Assembly: GCA_023387985.1 (NCBI GenBank) | Contig: JAEWHC010000009.1 | Coordinates: forward strand, 1,178,001 to 1,242,000 | Source: Bacteroidota bacterium | GTDB taxonomy: Bacteria > Bacteroidota > Bacteroidia > Chitinophagales > Chitinophagaceae | DNA length: 64,000 nt | Reading direction: 5' to 3' | Shown: positions 53,092-61,403 of the stretch, one piece after another | Numbering within the stretch: the stretch's first letter is position 1 | How the letters are laid out: each line of letters begins with the position of its first letter | Notes under the pieces: generated by a model | What the model was told of the DNA's origin: nothing | Databases searched by the model: none | What the model saw: only the letters and a program-made list of their open reading frames with translations | Position numbers and translations under genes: made by a program

Positions 53092-55518
53092 ATGGAGTAT
53101 GTGGGCGAAACCCTCTGGCCCGGGTATCTTGGGCATTTTCTGGTATTACTGTTCCTGGTATCTGCTGCAGTAAGCAGTTTTGCTTATGCAAAAGCTGCAC
53201 TTTCCAAACGGATGGATGAGAACGATGGTTGGATGAAAGTTGCCCGTACGGCTTTCGCCATTGAAACCATTGCCATAATTGGCACGTTTATCACGCTTTA
53301 TTACATCATCAGCCACCACCTTTTTGAATACAAATATGCTTGGCAGCATAGCAGCCGTTCTTTGCAAATGGAGTACCTGCTCAGTTGTTTCTGGGAAGGA
53401 CAGGAAGGCAGTTTCATGTTGTGGATGTTCTGGCATGCTATCCTGGGCTGGCCGCTCATCATGAGAGGCGGTAAGCATGAAGCGCCGACCCTGATGGTGC
53501 TTAATGCCGTGCAGGTTTTCCTGGGAACGATGATCCTGGGGATTTATGTTTTCGGCGTCAAGATTGGAAGCAGCCCGTTTACTTTACTTCGTAATGAAAT
53601 GGATGCGCCCATTTTTGCACAAGCCAATTACCTGCAATTCGTTCAGGATGGAAACGGTCTGAATGCCTTGCTTCAAAATTATTGGATGGTGATTCATCCG
53701 CCCATTTTGTTTCTTGGCTTTGCTGCGTCTTCTATTCCGTTTTGCTTTGCCATGGGTGGGTTATTTACCAAAGATTATACTGGCTGGACCAAACCCGTTT
53801 TGCCCTGGGCTTTACTTGCTGCAGGTGCATTGGGCCTTGGCATCATGCTTGGTGCGGCCTGGGCTTATGAAAGCCTGACCTTCGGAGGGTACTGGGCCTG
53901 GGATCCGGTGGAAAACGCGAGCCTCGTGCCCTGGCTGCTCCTGATTGCGGGTCTGCATACCAACCTGATATTTAACAAGAGCGGTTATTCCTTGCGCATA
54001 ACCTACATCTTTTATGCGCTTGGCTTTATCCTGGTTCTATACAGCACTTTTCTCACCCGTAGCGGGGTGTTGGGTGATTCCAGTGTGCACGCTTTTACCG
54101 ATCTGGGAATGAACAAGCAATTGCTGAGTTTTCTTTTGTTTTTCACCATTCTCGGCGGTGCAATGATCGCGTTGCGGTATAAAAAAATACCTTCGCTTAA
54201 GAAGGAAGAAGAATTGTACAGCCGCGAATTCTGGATGTTTATTGGAGCCCTCGTGCTGTTTCTTTCGGGTACTGTAATTATCGGAAAAACTTCGCTTCCC
54301 GTTTACAACAAAATTTTTGGAACGAGCATCGCAGCTCCTGAAGATATCGAATACAGTTACAATCAGATCCAGGTATGGGTTGCAGTGATTCTGGGCTTGC
54401 TCACCGCGGTGACCCAATATTTCCGGTATAAGAATACGCCACCGGGAACTTTTTTCAAGCGGATTGCATGGCCAACGGCCATTGCATTGGTAGTTGCCGC
54501 GGCATTTATCACTTTTCAGGGTATTAGCTATGATAAGAAAGGCATAGGTTTCCAGATCGCACTTTATATCGCTTTGGTGGCGGCCTGTTATGCCATTGTT
54601 GGAAATGCCGCTTATATCTGGAGTGGCCTCAAAGGAAAGATTCGGCTGGCCGGAGCCTCTGTGGCCCATGTGGGTTTTGGATTGGTGATGTTGGGTATCT
54701 TGCTGAGTGCCGGCAACAGGGAAGTACTTAGTCTCAATACCACGGGCATTTCTCCGCTGAAAGTAACGGATGCTGAAAGCCCTATGGAAAACAGCACCCT
54801 CATCAAGGGGGTAAGTACCGATATGGGACGGTACATGGTGACCTATGAGCAGGATTCAGTAAATCCCCGGGACCGGAAGCGTTACTACTCCATTTTATTT
54901 GAAGCAAAAAATGGTCGCGATACGTTCAGGCTTTATCCCAATGTGATTGAAAACAACAAGGGAATGGAAGGACTTTCACCCAATCCCGATTCACGGCATT
55001 ATTTTCATAAGGACATTTTTACCTATCTCACTTTCCTGAGCGATCCGGCCGTCAAAAACCGGGATACCACATCATTCAAGGATCAAACAGTTGCAGTAGG
55101 TGATACCACTTTTTACAGCCGCGGATTCTGGACATTGGAAAACCTTGAGCTGAACCCGACCGACGGCAAATTTTCGCCTTTTGTTGGGGACACCATTGTG
55201 AGTGGGCGCATTGTTGTTTTTGCAAAAGATGGCCGGCAATATGTTTCAAGGCCGGCCTTCCGCATAAAGGGCAATGAATTGCTCATGATGCCGGATACGG
55301 TTATGAGCCAAAGCTTGATTTTCATGCTCAAACGCCCAGGTGATCTTGCCAAAAAAGAAGTGGAAATGGGGATCAAAGAAACCAATGCCATCCTGGATTT
55401 TGTAACGCTGAAAGTATTTGAATTTCCCTGGATCAATTTCCTTTGGCTCGGTGTACTGCTGACTACTCTCGGGTTTGGAATGAGCATGGTACAGCGGCTT
55501 AAAGAGAAGCATGCTTAA
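53092..55518 (+). CDS. ccmF: Cytochrome c-type biogenesis protein CcmF
   Basis: An 808-residue inner-membrane protein with about 14 hydrophobic segments. The tryptophan-rich heme-handling loop is GGYWAWDPVENASLVPWLL around residues 265-283, preceded by NYWMVIHPPILFLGFAA and followed by GLHTNL with a conserved His. A large periplasmic domain (about residues 560-770; TGISPLKVTDAESPMEN, ISILFEAKNG-like strands) precedes the last helix. CcmF takes heme from holo-CcmE and ligates it to apocytochrome c. It stands away from ccmC, ccmD and ccmE. It ends in a strong bidirectional terminator shared with the stress-protein gene. Confidence 0.93.
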   Translation: MEYVGETLWPGYLGHFLVLLFLVSAAVSSFAYAKAALSKRMDENDGWMKVARTAFAIETIAIIGTFITLYYIISHHLFEYKYAWQHSSRSLQMEYLLSCFWEGQEGSFMLWMFWHAILGWPLIMRGGKHEAPTLMVLNAVQVFLGTMILGIYVFGVKIGSSPFTLLRNEMDAPIFAQANYLQFVQDGNGLNALLQNYWMVIHPPILFLGFAASSIPFCFAMGGLFTKDYTGWTKPVLPWALLAAGALGLGIMLGAAWAYESLTFGGYWAWDPVENASLVPWLLLIAGLHTNLIFNKSGYSLRITYIFYALGFILVLYSTFLTRSGVLGDSSVHAFTDLGMNKQLLSFLLFFTILGGAMIALRYKKIPSLKKEEELYSREFWMFIGALVLFLSGTVIIGKTSLPVYNKIFGTSIAAPEDIEYSYNQIQVWVAVILGLLTAVTQYFRYKNTPPGTFFKRIAWPTAIALVVAAAFITFQGISYDKKGIGFQIALYIALVAACYAIVGNAAYIWSGLKGKIRLAGASVAHVGFGLVMLGILLSAGNREVLSLNTTGISPLKVTDAESPMENSTLIKGVSTDMGRYMVTYEQDSVNPRDRKRYYSILFEAKNGRDTFRLYPNVIENNKGMEGLSPNPDSRHYFHKDIFTYLTFLSDPAVKNRDTTSFKDQTVAVGDTTFYSRGFWTLENLELNPTDGKFSPFVGDTIVSGRIVVFAKDGRQYVSRPAFRIKGNELLMMPDTVMSQSLIFMLKRPGDLAKKEVEMGIKETNAILDFVTLKVFEFPWINFLWLGVLLTTLGFGMSMVQRLKEKHA

Positions 55519-55542
55519 GCATCCGAAGCATTTTCGGAGCGC

Positions 55543-55577
55543 AAAAAAAAGACGGCTTTTCTGGCCGTCTTTTTTTA
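55543..55577. terminator. Bidirectional terminator between ccmF and the stress-protein gene
   Basis: The stem GACGGC (55551-55556) / GCCGTC (55564-55569) is flanked by a run of eight A on the left and eight T on the right. Confidence 0.92.
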
Positions 55578-55588
55578 AATGCATTCGG

Positions 55589-56170
55589 TTAAAGAACCGT
55601 ATCGTCATCAGTCGTGCGGTTCCACCTGTTGTAGGTATCCCTTCCATATTCATGATCTCGCGGCTTAAAGCCCATATAGATACCACCGTCTTTTATACGC
55701 TGTTCGTAATGGCGGGCTTCATCTTCCGGAACTCCGGCACCGGTCAATGCACCAATCAGGCCACCCGTTAATGCGCCTGCACCTGCACCGGCAAGTCCGG
55801 CAGCAATCGGGCCTGCAACCACAAGACCGAGGCCGGGAAGAAGCACATTGGTACCAATGGCAGCAATTGCTCCAATGGCAGCGCCAATTCCACCACCAAT
55901 CAAAGAACCTTTACCTGCATTATCAGTAGCTTTCCCACTCAATGCAGTATCCTGTACGTCATCGCCGTCGCTGTCTTTGAAATAGCGGTCGCGGGTTTCA
56001 TCACTCATCATCAGGGTGATATCTTCATCGGTATAGCCTTGCGCTTTTAGCTCATTGTAGGCTTGCTCGGCACTGTCGCGATCGTTGAATACACCAGATA
56101 CGAAATTCTCGTTGTAATTCCTTCTGTAACCAGAGGTGTTCAGATCCTGTCTTGAATTGTCCATCATCAT
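55589..56170 (-). CDS. General-stress-like protein with YflT domain and glycine zipper
   Basis: A protein of about 191-193 residues; three consecutive ATG codons lie at the start (56170, 56167, 56164). The N-terminal part (about 22-65) has VSGVFNDRDSAEQAYNELKAQ and GYTDEDITLMMSDE, which resembles the heat/general-stress YflT (GSP17M) domain. The middle (about 85-150) is very Gly/Ala-rich (SLIGGGIGAAIGAIAAIG, GLAGAGAGALTGGLIGAL), a glycine-zipper type membrane segment. The C-terminal segment GVPEDEARHYEQRIKDGG is conserved with other such proteins. It is probably a stress-induced membrane-associated protein. A palindromic site related to the one at 52.9 kb lies about 60 nt upstream. Confidence 0.8.
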   Translation of the reverse strand: MMMDNSRQDLNTSGYRRNYNENFVSGVFNDRDSAEQAYNELKAQGYTDEDITLMMSDETRDRYFKDSDGDDVQDTALSGKATDNAGKGSLIGGGIGAAIGAIAAIGTNVLLPGLGLVVAGPIAAGLAGAGAGALTGGLIGALTGAGVPEDEARHYEQRIKDGGIYMGFKPRDHEYGRDTYNRWNRTTDDDTVL

Positions 56171-56228
56171 TGTTTTTAGTTATAAATAAATAGGTTGATT
56201 TTAATGGCTCAATTACCATGCCATATGG

Positions 56229-56245
56229 ATCATAACTAATATGAT
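56229..56245. promoter_or_regulatory. Palindromic operator candidate, copy 2
   Basis: ATCATA-ACTAA-TATGAT is a 6-bp inverted repeat around the same ACTAA centre as the site at 52895-52915; together they fit RTCATR-ACTAA-YATGAY. It lies 59 nt upstream of the stress-protein gene. Confidence 0.6.
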
Positions 56246-56286
56246 AAAAAATCCTGAAAACCATTCTGTTAAAGGAATAAACGCTT

Positions 56287-56300
56287 AATCAACATTGATT
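56287..56300. promoter_or_regulatory. Short palindrome AATCAA-CA-TTGATT
   Basis: A perfect 6-bp inverted repeat with a 2-nt centre in the 268-nt gap between the stress-protein and GMC genes. It could be a second protein site or chance. Confidence 0.3.
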
Positions 56301-56438
56301 GCCTGGCTAGCATTTTATTTGTCTTGCCAAAATTCAATGTGTTTATTACTACGTAGGCAGGTATAGTTGAAAGAAACGGCGATGAGGCACAGGTATATTT
56401 TGCAGTGCCAACTTCCGTCTAAATAATGGAATAATAGC

Positions 56439-58013
56439 TTAGCGCAACGGTTCGATAAAATGCATTGCCCTTTCGGCAATTGCCGTTATGGTCAGGCTGG
56501 GGTTCACCCCGGGGTTTGCGGATATCACACTTCCATCGCAGATGAACATGTTGTGGTAATTAAACACGCGGTTGTATTTATCGATAACACCTTGCCGGGC
56601 ATTGAGTCCCATGCACGCTCCTCCAAGGATATGCGCTGTTGTAGGTATTCCAAACAAAGTTTCATTTGCGAAAACCATTGCTTTTCCACCAATGATCTTT
56701 TCTGTTTTATGCGCTATTTTTTGTGCCAGAGGATTGAAAGCTGTTGGTGGCGGTCCAGTTTCTTTTCTTGTGCTCAGGCCTCCTAACCAGCTTCGCTTTA
56801 AACGAAGTGTGGAATCTATGCTTTCCATGTAGAGCAAAATGAGGGTTCGTTTCGCCCAGTCGTTAACAAAGAATGTCCGAAAATAATTGCCCGGATCTTT
56901 CAACAGGGCAGCTGCCATTTTAAACAGCCTGTCTGCTACCGTACTGCCCATGACCATTGGTGCGCCAAGGAGTCTGAAAAACCCCGAACCTTCGGGATAG
57001 CGCACTGGTTCAACATGCCGGTGCTCATCAAGATGCAGTATCGAGCCAATCGCGATGCCTTCACTATAATTATCTTTTTCGTTATAAGCAGTAATGCCGA
57101 TCAGGCTTTCCGAATTGGTGCGCACCCCGGAACCCAGCGTATCGCTAAGGTGGGGCAAAGTGGTTTCCTTCAACTTGAGCAAGAGTTTGAGACTTCCCAA
57201 TACGCCGGCAGCAAAAATGATATGTTTGGTCTTTAGTTTTTCTGTTGATCTATTGCCATTTGTTCGCTTGCGAAAATGGATTTCGTACCCGTTTTCACCG
57301 TGTTCACCAACGGGTTGCACATTGAAAACTTCACTTTCGGCGAAGATCTCACAGCCCAGTTGTTGTGCCAGGTGCAGGTAGTTTTTATCCAGGGTGTTTT
57401 TGGCATTATGCGGGCAACCCAGCATGCATGCGCCACAAAGAATGCAGCCGGTTCGTGTTGGCCCTTGGCCTTCAAAATAGGGGTCATTCACGGTTTCGCC
57501 GGCTTTGCCAAAATATACGGCCACATCCGTTTTTTCAAAATGATGGGAAATATTGAGTTGATGGGCAAGTTCTTCTATGGCCTCATCGCTCTTGCTCGTA
57601 TAAGGGTGTGGGGTCGCGCCCAGCATGCGTTTGGCCCTTTCATAGAACGGGGTCAGTTCATTTTGCCAGTCAGCAAGATCTTTCCATGATCCGGTCTTGT
57701 AAAAAGGTTCCTTGGGAATGGGCAGCGTGTTGGCATAAACGAGTGAACCACCACCAACCCCGGTTCCGGAAAGTATGCCAGCATGCCGGAAATAGTTTAT
57801 CTTAAACAAGCCCTTCCAGCCGATTGCAGGCAGCCACATCCATTTGTTTAGCTGCCAGTTCGATCTGGGAAAATCTTCAGGCTTCCTGAACCATTTGCCT
57901 TTTTCGAGCACCAAAACCTTGTAACCTTTTTCGCTTAGGCGCAAGGCGGATACAGAACCGCCAAAACCACTGCCGATAATGATGTAATCGTAATCGAAAA
58001 TCCGGGTGTCCAT
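56439..58013 (-). CDS. GMC oxidoreductase with a Cys4 motif
   Basis: A 524-residue flavoprotein. The FAD-binding loop GSGFGGSVSALRLSEKG is at about 14-30, with VLVLEKGKWF following, and GTGVGGGSLVYANTLP at about 83-98 is the second GMC-type FAD contact. The C-terminal catalytic part has TTAHILGGACMGLNARQGVI and CDGSVISANPGVNPSLTITAIAERA, as in cholesterol oxidase-like members. Between the domains, GCILCGACMLGCPHNAKNTLD carries Cys190, Cys193, Cys196 and Cys200 (CxxCxxCxxxCP), a ferredoxin-like pattern seen in part of this family. The substrate is unknown; an alcohol or sterol is likely. CCAAGGTA (58039-58046) may be its -7 element, one mismatch. Confidence 0.88.
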   Translation of the reverse strand: MDTRIFDYDYIIIGSGFGGSVSALRLSEKGYKVLVLEKGKWFRKPEDFPRSNWQLNKWMWLPAIGWKGLFKINYFRHAGILSGTGVGGGSLVYANTLPIPKEPFYKTGSWKDLADWQNELTPFYERAKRMLGATPHPYTSKSDEAIEELAHQLNISHHFEKTDVAVYFGKAGETVNDPYFEGQGPTRTGCILCGACMLGCPHNAKNTLDKNYLHLAQQLGCEIFAESEVFNVQPVGEHGENGYEIHFRKRTNGNRSTEKLKTKHIIFAAGVLGSLKLLLKLKETTLPHLSDTLGSGVRTNSESLIGITAYNEKDNYSEGIAIGSILHLDEHRHVEPVRYPEGSGFFRLLGAPMVMGSTVADRLFKMAAALLKDPGNYFRTFFVNDWAKRTLILLYMESIDSTLRLKRSWLGGLSTRKETGPPPTAFNPLAQKIAHKTEKIIGGKAMVFANETLFGIPTTAHILGGACMGLNARQGVIDKYNRVFNYHNMFICDGSVISANPGVNPSLTITAIAERAMHFIEPLR

Positions 58014-58089
58014 GTGAAGGAATAATTTAAATTCATGCCCAAGGTACAGATGAAATGGAAAGATATCTCATTGTTCCTGTCAAATGACA

Positions 58090-58173
58090 TTCCTCAATCT
58101 CTACCTCAACCTCTACCTCTTCCTCTACCTCTTCCTCTAACTTAACCTCAACCTCAACCTCTTCCCCTCCCTC
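58090..58173. repeat. Degenerate hexamer tandem repeat (WWCCTC)n reaching into rtcB
   Basis: About 14 units with period 6 and consensus WWCCTC (TACCTC, AACCTC, TTCCTC). The array runs through the rtcB stop codon (58154-58156) and supplies the last codons of that gene. A related array lies on the other side of rtcB. Confidence 0.85.
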
Positions 58174-59575
58174 TGCTTCCCGAATCCATCTTCACAATTT
58201 TAGGCTGAAATTTGCCCACAACATCCACCAGTAATTTTTGCGACTTCATCACTTTTTCAATATCCTTATATGCAAATGGCGCTTCATCCAGTCCCGCTCC
58301 AAGTAACCGAACATTATGTTTTTCCAATTCCTGCTTCAATTGCTGTTGCGTTATGTTTTTCATAGCCTGTGTACGGCTCATTACCCGTCCGGCGCCATGG
58401 CTGGCAGAATTCAGCGAAGCTTCCTCACCCTTTCCCTTCACAATAAATCCGGGAGCGGTCATACTACCTGGAATAATGCCCAATACATTTTTTCCGGCTG
58501 GAGTGGCGCCTTTGCGGTGCACAATCCATTCTTCGCCGTGGTATGTTTCTTTCCAGGCAAAATTGTGGTGATTTTCAACCATGGCAATAGGTTGGCGGTT
58601 GAATTGTTGCGCTATTTTTTGATGAATGGCATGGTGACAGGCACTTGCATAACGCCCTGCCAGGTTCATAGCTAGCCAGTATTCATGGCCGGCTTCTTCG
58701 TTTAAATCTAACCAGGCCAGGTTTCGTGCCTCCGCAGGAAGTCTGCGTTTTTCGGCCGCCAGTTTTGTATAATGATTGGCAACGCTTGCGCCAAGGTTCC
58801 GGGAACCTGAATGACTGAGCAAACCCACGTATAGGCCAGGTTCAAGTCCGGGCAGATCATCTTTCCCCGAAATTTTTACTTCTCCAAATTCCACAAAATG
58901 GTTGCCGCTGCCGCTGGTGCCAAGCTGTCGCCGGGCCCGGTCCTGCAGGCCTGCGAGTAGTGGGATTTCATCGAAGAGCGGATCTTCCAACACTTCGTGA
59001 TCTGCCGGTACGGCAAATTCTCCGCCGGTGCCAAACAAGGTGGCGCGCAATAATTCATCTGCAAACAGCTCTACTTTTTTCTGCAGGTCACCCACCGGAA
59101 TATCAAAAATACTCAGACACATCCGGCACCCAATATCCACTCCAACGCCATAAGGGATCACGGCGTTTTTGGTGGCCAGCACGCCGCCTATGGGCAGACC
59201 GTACCCGCTATGGGCGTCAGGCATCAGCGCTGCGGCTTTACTTACAGGCAATCTGGCCGCAATGCGGATCTGGCTAAGGGCGCTGTCATCAATATGTTCC
59301 TCTCCAAATATGTTCAGGTTAACGCCTTTATCATTCAATGGAATCTGGCTGGATAATGGAACGGGAGGTTTTAGCAGCCTGGCAATTGGAAATAAGGTTT
59401 CGTCTTCATAAAAGTCTTCCGGAATGTGCAGAAGCTTTTTGAGCAGTTCCACGGCTTTCTCCTTTTCCGCCTCCCGGAAAGCTTTAGCCACTACCTCAAT
59501 CGCCACACGGATTACCGGCGCCTGCGGAAACCCAAGCGCCCTCAAATCCTTACCTGAGAGTTTTAATTTCTTCAT
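58154..59575 (-). CDS. rtcB: RtcB-family RNA ligase
   Basis: A 473-residue GTP-dependent ligase that joins 2',3'-cyclic phosphate or 3'-phosphate RNA ends to 5'-OH ends. Manganese and active-site motifs are PDAHSGYGLPIGGV, GVGVDIGCRMCL, GTSGSGNHFVEFG, LSHSGSRNLGASVANHY, VENHHNFAWKE, HRKGATPA, PGSMTAPGFIVKGKG and NSASHGAGRVMSR, whose His is the likely GMP-linked residue. It belongs to a longer branch with an N-terminal helical extension. The C-terminal tail SGSRGRGRG is encoded by a hexamer repeat and is not family-conserved. No archease or rtcA/rtcR neighbour is present. Both flanks carry degenerate hexamer repeats. Confidence 0.95.
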   Translation of the reverse strand: MKKLKLSGKDLRALGFPQAPVIRVAIEVVAKAFREAEKEKAVELLKKLLHIPEDFYEDETLFPIARLLKPPVPLSSQIPLNDKGVNLNIFGEEHIDDSALSQIRIAARLPVSKAAALMPDAHSGYGLPIGGVLATKNAVIPYGVGVDIGCRMCLSIFDIPVGDLQKKVELFADELLRATLFGTGGEFAVPADHEVLEDPLFDEIPLLAGLQDRARRQLGTSGSGNHFVEFGEVKISGKDDLPGLEPGLYVGLLSHSGSRNLGASVANHYTKLAAEKRRLPAEARNLAWLDLNEEAGHEYWLAMNLAGRYASACHHAIHQKIAQQFNRQPIAMVENHHNFAWKETYHGEEWIVHRKGATPAGKNVLGIIPGSMTAPGFIVKGKGEEASLNSASHGAGRVMSRTQAMKNITQQQLKQELEKHNVRLLGAGLDEAPFAYKDIEKVMKSQKLLVDVVGKFQPKIVKMDSGSRGRGRG

Positions 59576-59583
59576 ACCGAAAT

Positions 59584-59649
59584 AACCTTGCCCTTAACCT
59601 TGTTCGGAAGCTCGACCTGCCCTTCACCTTGACCTTGCCCTTGACCTCA
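59584..59649. repeat. Second degenerate hexamer array upstream of rtcB
   Basis: About 11 irregular units of period 6 related to ACCTTG/CCCTTG, lying between the rtcB start (59575) and the end of the homogentisate dioxygenase gene (59654). It is more diverged than the array at 58090-58173. Confidence 0.7.
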
Positions 59650-59653
59650 AACT

Positions 59654-60811
59654 TTATTCCGCCCAACTCATCACATAATCTTTATTCTCAATCTCTATTG
59701 CCTGTCGGGTGATCTTAAGTGGCCTGAAAGTATCCACCATTACGGCAAGTTCTTTGGTTTCTTTCTGCCCGATGCTTTTTTCCACAGCTCCGGGATGCGG
59801 GCCGTGAGGAATGCCGGCAGGGTGCAGGGTAATCATGCCACGGGTTACTTTCTTTCGGCTCATAAAGTCGCCATCCACATAATAAAGCACCTCGTCACTG
59901 TCGATGTTGCTGTGGTTGTAAGGGGCGGGAATGGCATCCGGGTGATAATCGTAAAGACGTGGTACAAATGAGCACACAACAAATGCATTGGTTTCAAAAG
60001 TTTGATGAACTGGTGGTGGCTGATGTACGCGGCCGGTAATGGGTTCAAAATCGTGAATTGAAAAAATATATGGATAGCAGCAGCCATCCCACCCGGTCAC
60101 ATCAAAGGGATGGGTACCGTAATGTAAACCATAAAGCATCCCTTTCTTTTTGGCCTTAATCAGGAAGTCGCCTGTCTGGTCAATGGTTTGCAGATCCTGC
60201 GGCGGACGGATATCCCTTTCGCAAAACGGGCTGTGTTCCATCAACTGTCCCGTATGGCTCAGGTACCGCTTTGGAAAGCGCAACGGCGTAAAGGATTCAA
60301 GGATGAATAAACGGTTGTTCTCCGTTTCAAAATCTATCTGGTAAATAGTTCCTCTTGGAAGAACAATATAATCGCCATAGGAAAAAGGCAATTGTCCATA
60401 TTGGGTTTTTACCACCCCACTGCCTTCGTGAATAAAGAGCATTTCATCACCATCGGTATTTTTATAAAAATAATCACCGGTACCCGATTGTGGTGCGGCA
60501 AGTACAATATGGCAATCATCATTCACCAATACCGGAATACGGCTTTTCAGGTAGTCGTTAACCGGTTGAATTTGGAATCCTTCGAAGCTCCGGTGCTGCA
60601 GCATTTTTTCTTCAGCAATCTGAGGCGAAACATCGTGATGAGGTTCCGTTTTGATGATCTGGGTAGGGGGATGGCTATGGTACAACAATGAATAGTCATC
60701 ACTAAATCCTTCGGTGGAAAACAGTTGTTCGCTGTAAAGCTTTCCATCCGGTTTGCGGAATTGCGTGTGACGTTTATGCGGGATGTTTCCCAGCTTATAA
60801 TAATACGGCAT
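59654..60811 (-). CDS. hmgA: Homogentisate 1,2-dioxygenase family protein
   Basis: A 385-residue cytoplasmic cupin enzyme. The pattern fits HmgA: YYYKLGNIPHKRHTQFRKPDG at the start, then DEMLFIHEGSGVVKTQYG and GDYIVLPRGTIYQIDF in the N-terminal cupin. The C-terminal iron site has APYNHSNIDSDEVLYYVDGDF with the His and a Glu ligand candidate, and HPAGIPHGPHPGAVE with the second His. The enzyme opens the ring of homogentisate in tyrosine and phenylalanine breakdown. It is shorter than the human enzyme (445) as usual for this bacterial branch. No maleylacetoacetate isomerase or fumarylacetoacetase gene lies nearby. Confidence 0.88.
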   Translation of the reverse strand: MPYYYKLGNIPHKRHTQFRKPDGKLYSEQLFSTEGFSDDYSLLYHSHPPTQIIKTEPHHDVSPQIAEEKMLQHRSFEGFQIQPVNDYLKSRIPVLVNDDCHIVLAAPQSGTGDYFYKNTDGDEMLFIHEGSGVVKTQYGQLPFSYGDYIVLPRGTIYQIDFETENNRLFILESFTPLRFPKRYLSHTGQLMEHSPFCERDIRPPQDLQTIDQTGDFLIKAKKKGMLYGLHYGTHPFDVTGWDGCCYPYIFSIHDFEPITGRVHQPPPVHQTFETNAFVVCSFVPRLYDYHPDAIPAPYNHSNIDSDEVLYYVDGDFMSRKKVTRGMITLHPAGIPHGPHPGAVEKSIGQKETKELAVMVDTFRPLKITRQAIEIENKDYVMSWAE

Positions 60812-61046
60812 ATCAATCGGTTTGGAGTAAAGATAATAAATGTGGGGTTGTTTGAGCAGAATACCACCCGGCTTAAAGGATCAGTAAAGTCACGCCTTAG
60901 CGGTACGATATTTTCATTGATCAATGCCTGATCTCACCTGGCAGAGGTTTGTATCTAAGCTATAATAACGGGAGATTGGGATGATGCTGACATGAATCGC
61001 TTTATTCTGTATGAACAGTAAAAATTGTTCAATTGCCCGCGATTTG

Positions 61047-61352
61047 TTATCCGAATGCAGTAATTATATAGACGGCGAGGGCGAGAAAAAGGATAGAAGT
61101 AAGCGGTATCAGCCGGGCTTTTGATTTTACCTGAATAAACTGAATTATAGCCACAAGCGGAAGAATAAAAAGCAATAATAGAACCGGTAAGGAGACGAAT
61201 TCAAACAGGGCACCTGTAAACTTATTTTCATACCAGTTAACCCTTAATCGCAGTCCCGCTAAATAAAACAGGCAAACTAAAAGGCTTAACCCAAAAACAA
61301 TCCATAAGGTTTTCGGCCGACTGATCATTGAAGCCTTCCGATAATTATCCAT
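61047..61352 (-). CDS. Small membrane protein, function unknown
   Basis: A 101-residue protein with three membrane helices (TLWIVFGLSLLVCLFYLAGL, VSLPVLLLLFILPLVAIIQF and SILFLALAVYIITAFG). The ATG at 61352 was chosen over an upstream in-frame TTG. It lies downstream of another small membrane protein gene and probably shares its transcript. No family was recognised. Confidence 0.65.
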   Translation of the reverse strand: MDNYRKASMISRPKTLWIVFGLSLLVCLFYLAGLRLRVNWYENKFTGALFEFVSLPVLLLLFILPLVAIIQFIQVKSKARLIPLTSILFLALAVYIITAFG

Positions 61353-61403
61353 TTTCTGAAGTATTATTTTAGCCAACGGGGTCTCCTGTTTTGGACCTTT
61401 GGT

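Noticed and set aside
58090..58173. CRISPR-like or spacer-repeat array
   Set aside because: The units are 6 nt long, contiguous and degenerate, without spacers; this is a simple tandem repeat.
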